Assembly (NCBI GenBank): GCA_947071285.1
Contig: CAMTFK010000030.1
Coordinates: 1 to 30,041 of the forward strand
Source of the DNA: an uncultured Bacteroides sp.
GTDB taxonomy: Bacteria; Bacteroidota; Bacteroidia; Bacteroidales; Bacteroidaceae
DNA length: 30,041 nucleotides
Reading direction: 5' to 3'
The notes under the pieces: generated by a model
What the model was told of the DNA's origin: nothing
The model's database searches: none
The model's input: only the letters and a program-made list of their open reading frames with translations
In this document: positions 24,615-30,041 of the stretch, one piece after another
How the letters are laid out: every line of letters starts with the position of its first letter
Position numbering within the stretch: the first letter of the stretch is position 1
Made by a program: the position numbers and the translations under genes

Positions 24615-26840
24615 CTACTCATACCACACCTTCCCCGGCTTGTCCCCCATTTCAAATTCGAGGATGCTGCCGTTCATTATTTGTTCATGTGTGATATAGC
24701 TTTTATCATAAGGTTTCCCGTCGAGTTTTACCGACTGGATATAAAAATTCTCTTTACTGACTGCCGGCGCCAGTACCGTAAACGTCTTGCCGTTAGCCAA
24801 ATGCATTTTCATCTCAGGATACATAGGAGTGCCTATCTCATACTTGCCGCCAATCGGGTCCACCGGATAGAAACCCATGGCGCTGAACACATACCAGGCA
24901 GACATCTGACCACAATCCTCATTCCCGCATAAACCGGCAGGCGTATTTTTATAAAGTTCATGCATCACCTCGGCTGCATATTTCTGGGTTTTCCAAGGTT
25001 GTCCCACAGCATTGAAGAGATAAATGACATGATGGCTCGGTTCATTTCCATGCGCATATTGTCCGATCATCCCCGTACTGAAAATAGGCAATTCTTCATC
25101 GGCAGACGGATTATAGGTAAACATACTATCCAGTTTCTGCGCAAATCTCTCCTTGCCTCCCGTCAATTCTATCAGACCGTCAATATCTTGCTGCACAGAC
25201 CAGAAATACTGCCAGCCGTTACTTTCGCAAATATGCGGAGTATAATCGTCCGGACTGAAACCTTCTATGAAATCCCCTTTATTATTACGCGGTTGCATAA
25301 AAGAAGTCTGAGGATTATACACATTCTTATAGTTCCGGGAACGCTTGTAAAATTCATCCGCTGTCTCTTTCTCACCTAACTTCTCTGCCATACGGGCGAT
25401 ACAATAATCATCATAAGCATATTCCAGCGTCTTAGACAGTGACCAGTTTTCCGAATTGTAGTGATCCGTCACATCATAGGGCACGTAACCATACTTTTTA
25501 TACAACCCTATGCCACGATATTCATCTATATTGGCGGTAGCCACACAAGCATCCAAGGCTTTCTTTGGGTCAAAATCCCCTATTCCTTTTAAATAAGCGT
25601 CTACAATGACAGGCACGGCATGGTAACCTATCATCATATCCGTTTCACTGCCGTAGAAGTTCCATACCGGAAGGCGTCCGTTCTGTTCATAGAAAGCAAT
25701 GAAGGATTTCACCATATCATTGACACGGTTAGGTTCTATATAGGTATAGAGAGGATGGGCTGCGCGATAGGTATCCCATAACGAGAATGTGCTGTAGTTT
25801 GTCCACCCGTCTGCCTGATGCACTTTCTTATCAGGGCCGTAATAAGCACCGTCTACATCACTATAGATAGTGGGAGCCAGCATAGAATGATAGAGGGCTG
25901 TATAGAATTTAACTTTCTCATCTCGATTATCACATTTGATTTCCACTCTTGAAAGCTGCTCGTTCCAGTTCTTGCGGGTAGCTGCCAGATACTTATCAAA
26001 ATCATCATCCGGAGCCTCGGCAGCCAGATTACGTGCCGCTCCCTCCATGCTTACACCGGAGATGGCAGTAGTGACAAGAATTTGCTCACCCGCAGCAGTA
26101 TGAAAATCAAACCGGGCAATGGCGGATGTTCCAATCCGTTCGCCATCTTTGATGACAGCAGCAGTGTCAAGCTGCACAGCAGCAAAGGGCTTGGAGAAAC
26201 GAGTACGGAAATAAATATGTTGATCGCGAGCCCAGCCATCAGAGAAACGGTATCCCTGAATGGTGACGGAATCGACGACTTCGATACGTGTATCGTTCGT
26301 AAAGTCCCAGTTCATGGCTTTCCTTAAATTGAGGAATATAGCAGCATCCGCTTCGGGAAAAGTATAACGCTGAATGCCGCAACGTTCGGTTGCCGTGAGT
26401 TCTACATTAATATCATAGTCTTTCAGCCGGACCTGATAATATCCGGCACTTGCTGATTCTTCTGAATGGGAAAACAGGGAATGGATGCCCAACGGAGCTT
26501 CTGCTTCTTTATAAGGCAACGTCACAGGCATGAAAGAAATATCATATAAATCACCGGCTCCCGTACCCGAGAGATGCGTATGACTGAAACCTGCAATCGT
26601 GCTGTCCGGATAAAAATAACCGGATATACGGTCCCAACCCGGAAGACCATTATCAGGACTAAGTTGCACCATACCAAACGGAGCCTGGGCACCGGGATAG
26701 GTATTTCCGGTAAAGTCAGTACCGATAAAAGGGTTTACATACTCTGCATAAGAATCACTTCCGGCATTAAGCTGTCGGGATACACACGCTGAAAAAGAGA
26801 AAAGAGCTGCGACTAAGCAACAGGATTTCAGTAATTTCAT
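24615..26840 (-). CDS. GH92 alpha-mannosidase, lipoprotein, first gene of the locus
   Basis: ATG 26840 is chosen because it opens a clear lipoprotein signal (MKLLKSCCLVAALFSFSAC, Cys19). The frame runs 27 codons further up to 26921, but that stretch overlaps the promoter and has no signal character. The protein is 741 aa. After Cys comes VSRQ, without acidic residues, so a periplasmic face is likely. GH92 landmarks: YVNPFIGTDF, GNTYPGAQAPFGM, GFSHTHLSGTGAGD, FSLWDTYRAAHPL, presumed acid Glu473 in TLEYAYDDY, HGNEPSHH and GNEDCGQMSAW. The alpha-1,2 His-Glu site reads Cys538-Glu539, in ICESNGW, with Ser where the others have Gly. By position it corresponds to BT3994 of B. thetaiotaomicron (gene before the sigma factor). 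The linkage cannot be fixed by eye. Confidence 0.93.
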   Translation of the reverse strand: MKLLKSCCLVAALFSFSACVSRQLNAGSDSYAEYVNPFIGTDFTGNTYPGAQAPFGMVQLSPDNGLPGWDRISGYFYPDSTIAGFSHTHLSGTGAGDLYDISFMPVTLPYKEAEAPLGIHSLFSHSEESASAGYYQVRLKDYDINVELTATERCGIQRYTFPEADAAIFLNLRKAMNWDFTNDTRIEVVDSVTIQGYRFSDGWARDQHIYFRTRFSKPFAAVQLDTAAVIKDGERIGTSAIARFDFHTAAGEQILVTTAISGVSMEGAARNLAAEAPDDDFDKYLAATRKNWNEQLSRVEIKCDNRDEKVKFYTALYHSMLAPTIYSDVDGAYYGPDKKVHQADGWTNYSTFSLWDTYRAAHPLYTYIEPNRVNDMVKSFIAFYEQNGRLPVWNFYGSETDMMIGYHAVPVIVDAYLKGIGDFDPKKALDACVATANIDEYRGIGLYKKYGYVPYDVTDHYNSENWSLSKTLEYAYDDYCIARMAEKLGEKETADEFYKRSRNYKNVYNPQTSFMQPRNNKGDFIEGFSPDDYTPHICESNGWQYFWSVQQDIDGLIELTGGKERFAQKLDSMFTYNPSADEELPIFSTGMIGQYAHGNEPSHHVIYLFNAVGQPWKTQKYAAEVMHELYKNTPAGLCGNEDCGQMSAWYVFSAMGFYPVDPIGGKYEIGTPMYPEMKMHLANGKTFTVLAPAVSKENFYIQSVKLDGKPYDKSYITHEQIMNGSILEFEMGDKPGKVWYE

Positions 26841-26918
26841 AATATAATTAGTTAACGTGCTCATAAAACAACCCAATGCAAAAAAACACTTAGTTCGCCG
26901 GCAAAAAACATTGGCAAA

Positions 26919-26950
26919 CAAAAATAATACAAAAATCCGATAAACACATA
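26919..26950 (-). promoter_or_regulatory. Promoter of the GH92-sigma-FecR-GH92 transcript
   Basis: On the - strand a -7 box TATTTTTG (complement of 26919-26926) fits TAnnTTTG. With a 20-base spacer, TATG (complement of 26947-26950) stands at -33, one mismatch from TTTG. Transcription would start near 26912, leaving a leader of about 70 bases before the ATG at 26840. This suggests the sigma factor and anti-sigma factor are made by the housekeeping polymerase. Confidence 0.5.
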
Positions 26951-26977
26951 GAGTCTGTTTACTTTTTTATTATTCTG

Positions 26978-27050
26978 AACACGGAGGCACGGAGACGCAG
27001 AGTTTTCTTTTTTATAGTCGTCTTTCTCTGTACTTCTGTGTCTCTGTGTT
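26978..27050 (+). repeat. Long imperfect hairpin with G-U pairs, intergenic
   Basis: The arms 26978-27002 (aacacggaggcacggagacg...) and 27026-27050 (ctctgtacttctgtgtctct...) align over 25 positions: 18 Watson-Crick, 5 G-U and 2 mismatches, with a pyrimidine-rich 23-base loop. The G-U pairs exist only if the + strand is the RNA; the opposite strand would have A-C mismatches. It lies between two divergent promoters, in a gap of over 300 bases with no gene. Confidence 0.7.
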
Positions 27051-27061
27051 TAATCTTTCAT

Positions 27062-27248
27062 TTATTAATGCGAATCAGGAGTTGAAATTAACTCCTTCTT
27101 ACGCGGTTATGAATCAGTTACGAGCTACGGGCTACAAGCTACAAGTGCCTTTCGGAACATAGCGCAGCCACTTGTAGCCTGTAGCTCGTAACTTTATTCT
27201 TTCTGCGGCGGTTATGAGTCTGTTTCAACTCCTGATTCACATTATTAA
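27062..27248. repeat. Composite nested inverted repeat, ~187 bp
   Basis: The outer arms 27062-27087 and 27223-27248 match at 24 of 26 positions (core gaatcaggagttgaaa). Inside, 27116-27147 pairs with 27170-27193 (agttacgagctac / gtagctcgtaact), where the left arm carries a tandem duplication CTACAAG-CTACAAG and the right arm one copy. A weaker direct repeat, cggttatga, occurs at 27104-27112 and 27209-27217. There is no open frame. It resembles the short palindromic intergenic repeats (REP/BIME or MITE-like) of other bacteria. Confidence 0.7.
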
Positions 27249-27260
27249 CAAGCCCATAAT

Positions 27261-27292
27261 TTTGTTTCTACCTCCGTTTTACATTATCTTTG
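27261..27292 (+). promoter_or_regulatory. Consensus Bacteroides promoter for the HAD-DUF3667 gene
   Basis: TTTG at 27261-27264, a 20-base spacer, and TATCTTTG at 27285-27292 match the -33/-7 consensus completely. The predicted start site falls about 5-10 bases before the ATG at 27308, so the mRNA would have almost no leader. This also rules out the upstream TTG at 27290, which lies inside the -7 box, as the start codon. Confidence 0.85.
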
Positions 27293-27307
27293 CCACAAAA
27301 AGCGACA

Positions 27308-29482
27308 ATGAGTTACACAACTTATCTCTTCGACTTTGATTACACGCTCGCAGATTCTTCGCGCGGCATCGTCACTTGCTTCCGCAATGTGCTCAATCAA
27401 CATGGTTATACTGACGTTACCGATGAAGCCATCAAACGCACCATCGGAAAAACCCTGGAAGAATCTTTTTCCATCCTGACGGGCGTAACGGACGCCGATA
27501 AACTGGAAGGTTTCAGAAACGAGTACAGGAAAGAAGCGGATACGCACATGACGATAAACACGGTGCTTTTCCTTGAAACCAAATCCGTGTTGCTTGCTCT
27601 GAAAGATGCAGGCGCATTCATCGGCATCATCTCCACCAAATACCGTTTCAGGATAAAGGAACTGCTCGACCAGCATTTCCCCGGCAACTTTTTCAATATC
27701 ATCGTCGGCGGAGAAGACGTAAAGGCAGCCAAACCCTCGCCCGAAGGTCTGCTATTTGCCATCAAGCAACTACATGCCACCAAAGCGGAAACTCTTTATA
27801 TAGGTGACAGCACTATAGACGCCGCCACAGCCAAAGCTGCCGGAGTAGACTTTGCCGGAGTAACCCATGGAGTGACCACTGCCGAGGAATTAAGCAAATA
27901 TCCGCACTGGAAAATAATGAGTTCATTGGAAGAATTGCTGGAAGACAACGAGCCCCCCACCAACGGAAAACAACCGACCAATGATAAACATCCGGTTTCC
28001 AACCCACCTCCTGCCCCTATTCCGCCCGCCTCGCGCACCCCGCGCAAAAGAAAGATGATAAATATCTGGCAGATATTAATTCTGGCAATATTGCTATGGT
28101 TATCTTTTGAAGAGGGGGAAGACAGCAATGTCTTTATGTGGGCTTCCATGTTGTTTCTCTGGTACCTGCTTACCGTACGCCGGATTGTTCCCAACCGTGT
28201 GTTAGATTTCATTTCTCCCTGGTGGACTCCCTGCAAGATACGTCTTCGTGCCCTCCACATCAAGATGATGCGCGGAAAGCAAGTTCCGGTTGCCAGCGAA
28301 GAAAGCAACACGTGCCTGAATTGCGGAACCGTCTATACCGGCAGTTATTGCAACCGCTGCGGGCAAAGTCGCAATACTCCCCGATACCGCCTTAGCAACG
28401 CTTTCAGGAATATCCTGGGAGGATTCACCAACATCGATAACGGCTTTGGCCGTACTCTGCTGGACTTGCTCTATCGCCCGGGATATATGATAAAAGACTT
28501 CATTGCCGGAAAACGAATACTATACTTCCGTCCCTTCCAGACATTATTTGTATTGGCTGCCCTCTACATCATGGCTGTGCAACTGGTGGACCCCGACGCT
28601 TTGAAAGAAAAAGAGAAAGACTCCCCGGAAGTGCAACGGCAAGAAATCATTATTGCGCGTGAACAATTGCAGCAAAAGATAGAAGAGACAGAAGATCCCG
28701 CCACAAAGAAACTCTTGAACCTAACCATAGAAAAGCTGAACGACCAGTTAGATGATATAGAAGCGGAAGATTCTACAGAAATCAAAAAGCAAGGCTTTAT
28801 AACTGCCCGCAAACAACTGCAAAAGCAAATGAAAAAAGCTAAGGACCCAGCGCAAAAGGAAGTCCTGGCCCAGACCATAGAAAGCATTAATCAAAGTCTG
28901 GAAATACTGGAAGCGGCAAGTACCAAAAAGAAACCCAACATCGTCATCAAGACAGGAGATAATGATAATGAGGATCTCATAGACGACATCGTAGAAAGCA
29001 GCCTATCGGCAAGCAATAAGCTTGAAAAATTTATTCAAAACACCCCCTTCCTCCAGAAAGTGTGGAACCTGCTGCACAGTTGGGGGCATGGAAACAAAGC
29101 ATTCCTCATCATATCCACATTACCACTTTTTGCCCTGGCAACACTTATGGCTTTCTGGCGCAAGAAAAAGAAAATACGTTATAATCTTACAGAGCACGTA
29201 TTCGTACAGGCTTATATCGCCTGCCAGATACTCTTACTCAGCATCATCGTGCTGCCCTTCAACGGTAAAGCTGCGGTTGATGATTTATACGAACTACCGG
29301 TATTGGCCATCTTCGCCCTTTTCTGCTTAGACTACAAGCAATTATATGGATACTCCTGGTGGAGAACATTTTGGACTACATTACTCATGTTCTTCTACAG
29401 TTTGATACTGGTTGTAATCTTTGCCATTATTGTAGTAGCGTTAGCGGTTGCAATAGTCCAGATATTGAATTTGCTCTTATAG
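27308..29482 (+). CDS. HAD phosphatase fused to membrane DUF3667 region
   Basis: A 724-aa protein from ATG 27308. Residues 1-212 are a HAD-superfamily hydrolase of the phosphoglycolate-phosphatase/PpaX type: motif I DFDYT (Asp9, Asp11), motif II STK (~109-111), motif III Lys in AAKPSPEG (~142) and motif IV IGDSTID (~166-172). A Pro/Asn-rich linker (~215-246) and a basic patch follow, then two membrane segments (~252-290). A zinc ribbon CLNCG...YCNRCGQ (~336-352) begins a DUF3667-type segment (TLLDLLYRPGYMIKDFIAGKRILYFRP), followed by a membrane helix, a charged coiled coil (~434-545) and three or more C-terminal membrane helices. The phosphatase should be cytoplasmic and tethered to the inner membrane. 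Substrate unknown. It is transcribed away from the glycan locus and may be unrelated to it. Confidence 0.9.
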   Translation: MSYTTYLFDFDYTLADSSRGIVTCFRNVLNQHGYTDVTDEAIKRTIGKTLEESFSILTGVTDADKLEGFRNEYRKEADTHMTINTVLFLETKSVLLALKDAGAFIGIISTKYRFRIKELLDQHFPGNFFNIIVGGEDVKAAKPSPEGLLFAIKQLHATKAETLYIGDSTIDAATAKAAGVDFAGVTHGVTTAEELSKYPHWKIMSSLEELLEDNEPPTNGKQPTNDKHPVSNPPPAPIPPASRTPRKRKMINIWQILILAILLWLSFEEGEDSNVFMWASMLFLWYLLTVRRIVPNRVLDFISPWWTPCKIRLRALHIKMMRGKQVPVASEESNTCLNCGTVYTGSYCNRCGQSRNTPRYRLSNAFRNILGGFTNIDNGFGRTLLDLLYRPGYMIKDFIAGKRILYFRPFQTLFVLAALYIMAVQLVDPDALKEKEKDSPEVQRQEIIIAREQLQQKIEETEDPATKKLLNLTIEKLNDQLDDIEAEDSTEIKKQGFITARKQLQKQMKKAKDPAQKEVLAQTIESINQSLEILEAASTKKKPNIVIKTGDNDNEDLIDDIVESSLSASNKLEKFIQNTPFLQKVWNLLHSWGHGNKAFLIISTLPLFALATLMAFWRKKKKIRYNLTEHVFVQAYIACQILLLSIIVLPFNGKAAVDDLYELPVLAIFALFCLDYKQLYGYSWWRTFWTTLLMFFYSLILVVIFAIIVVALAVAIVQILNLLL

Positions 29483-29485
29483 CAT

Positions 29486-29568
29486 AAGGGAACTCAACCT
29501 CCCTTTTCAAGAGATTTTAAAGATACAAAAAGTTCTCTCTATCTATTATTGATACGAGAGAACTTTTT
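29486..29568 (+). terminator. Tandem terminator hairpins after the HAD-DUF3667 gene
   Basis: The first hairpin pairs aaggga (29486-29491) with tccctt (29500-29505), 4 bases past the stop, and runs into TT. The second is stronger: aaaaagttctct (29527-29538) is the exact reverse complement of 29557-29568, a 12-bp stem with an 18-base loop ending in a run of five T. Because its arms start with A and end with T, the second hairpin could work in both directions. Confidence 0.75.
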
Positions 29569-29589
29569 GCATTAGAGGGGTTTTAAAGC

Positions 29590-29835
29590 GCTTGCAAGAA
29601 ACTATTCCCGTGCTTGCAAGAAACTAATCCCGGCACCGCAAGGAACTAATAATTTTCTTGCATCTTATTATTCATACAATAATTATAGAAGTTTACTACA
29701 ATAACTGTTGTAAGAAACTTCTATAATTATTGTAGGAAACTTTCACAGATATTGTATGAATAATAAGATGCAAGAAAAATATTAGTTTGTTGCATGTTTA
29801 AGATTAGTTCACCGCATGTTTAGGATTAGTTAGAT
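29590..29835. repeat. Symmetric 246-bp element: 22-nt repeats around a 37-bp inverted repeat
   Basis: Left flank: 22-nt units at 29590-29611 and 29612-29633, plus a partial third at 29634-29652, sharing gcaagaaacta. Centre: arms 29644-29680 and 29751-29787 pair at 36 of 37 positions, including a perfect 28-bp block. An inner perfect 19-bp pair lies at 29676-29694 and 29715-29733, overlapping the outer arm by five bases. The loop holds acaa...ttgt. Right flank: 22-nt units at 29792-29813 and 29814-29835 in opposite orientation, sharing gattagtt. There is no coding frame. Confidence 0.8.
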
Positions 29836-29919
29836 ACATCCACATAAAAGCGTTTCCATACATCCTCCTCATTTTCAAGAAAGAGAATTTCAGAATCCAC
29901 AAAAAAAGAAGAAAAAACA

Positions 29920-29951
29920 TTTGCCTGTTCCGAAGAAAAGAGGTACTTTTG
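29920..29951 (+). promoter_or_regulatory. Consensus Bacteroides promoter at the right edge
   Basis: TTTG (29920-29923), a 20-base spacer and TACTTTTG (29944-29951) match the -33/-7 consensus. The 90 bases that follow to the window end contain no ATG-started frame, so the transcribed gene or RNA must continue beyond the window. Confidence 0.6.
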
Positions 29952-30041
29952 TGCCCGATTATTCCGCACCGGGTTCGACAAAGCGTTTTCTAAGTGATTA
30001 GAGACCACCCGACGGAGCTAACTTATACATTATATATAAGA

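Larger units (their letters stand above)
2247..26950 (-). other. High-mannose N-glycan polysaccharide utilisation locus
   Basis: Fourteen same-strand genes with gaps mostly of 4-57 bases form one locus. They are four GH92, GH18, GH97, GH130, an MFS transporter, SusC, SusD, two candidate glycan-binding lipoproteins, an ECF sigma factor and FecR. The enzyme set matches breakdown of high-mannose N-glycan: GH18 endo cleavage, GH92 alpha-mannose removal, and GH130 phosphorolysis of Man-beta-1,4-GlcNAc. Two breaks suggest transcript boundaries: the terminator at 20590-20624 and the hairpins at 11219-11273. The order of the core follows my recollection of B. thetaiotaomicron BT3983-BT3994. Substrate assignment is inference from families. 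Confidence 0.85.

Noticed and set aside
26841..26921. N-terminal extension of the first GH92 gene to 26921
   Set aside because: The extension overlaps the -7 box and puts 27 unlikely residues before a perfect lipoprotein signal that starts at 26840.
29590..29835. 22-nt repeats as a CRISPR array
   Set aside because: Units are directly adjacent without spacers, reverse orientation halfway and surround an inverted repeat. There are no cas genes.
30022..30029. CTTATACA at the right end as the reverse Nextera mosaic end
   Set aside because: Only 8 bases agree with the reversed mosaic end and the flanking bases differ, so chance is enough.
29952..30041. GGTTCGAC near 29973 as the T-arm of a tRNA
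   Set aside because: No matching T-stem, acceptor stem or anticodon arm could be built around it.

Overview
The window looks like one contig end of a human-gut Bacteroides. The evidence is a SusC/SusD pair, an ECF-sigma/FecR pair, Bacteroides-type lipoprotein signals, and promoters of the TTTG-N20-TAnnTTTG form instead of Shine-Dalgarno/-35/-10 signals. The first 47 bases are not genomic: they read as an untrimmed Illumina Nextera i5 adapter carrying what I recall as index S503, ending in the Tn5 mosaic end.

Left part (48-2246, + strand): three small genes of the Bacteroides accessory type. The first is a basic 129-aa protein whose reading requires a -1 shift at an A AAA AAG heptamer. The others are a small SH3-barrel-like protein and a Lin1244/Lin1753 (DUF4373) protein. 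They share strong -7 boxes, a terminator-like hairpin in the leader of the second transcript, and a perfect 19-bp inverted repeat where they converge on the next locus.

Centre (2247-26950, all - strand): a complete polysaccharide utilisation locus for high-mannose N-glycan. In transcription order it holds a GH92 lipoprotein, an ECF sigma factor, a FecR anti-sigma factor, a second GH92 and a terminator. Then follow SusC with an STN domain, SusD, a GH18-like protein without catalytic residues, a DUF1735-LamG lipoprotein, a GH18 endo-beta-N-acetylglucosaminidase, a hairpin pair, a GH97 inverting-type alpha-glucosidase, a third GH92, an inner-membrane MFS transporter, a cytoplasmic GH130 phosphorylase and a fourth GH92. 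The likely pathway runs as follows. The surface GH18 enzyme cuts the chitobiose core, and SGBPs with SusCD bind and import the glycan. GH97 removes capping glucose and the GH92 enzymes strip alpha-mannose. The MFS protein carries Man-beta-1,4-GlcNAc inward, and GH130 phosphorolyses it. The core resembles the B. thetaiotaomicron BT3983-BT3994 locus. The GH92/GH130/MFS tail resembles BT1032-BT1034, so two loci separate in that species seem joined here.

Right part (26951-30041): two intergenic inverted-repeat elements, then a + strand gene with a textbook promoter that encodes a fusion of a HAD phosphatase to a membrane DUF3667 region. A terminator follows, then a symmetric ~246-bp element (22-nt repeats flanking a 37-bp inverted repeat), and a promoter whose gene lies beyond the window. 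No tRNA, rRNA, IS transposase or CRISPR array was seen.
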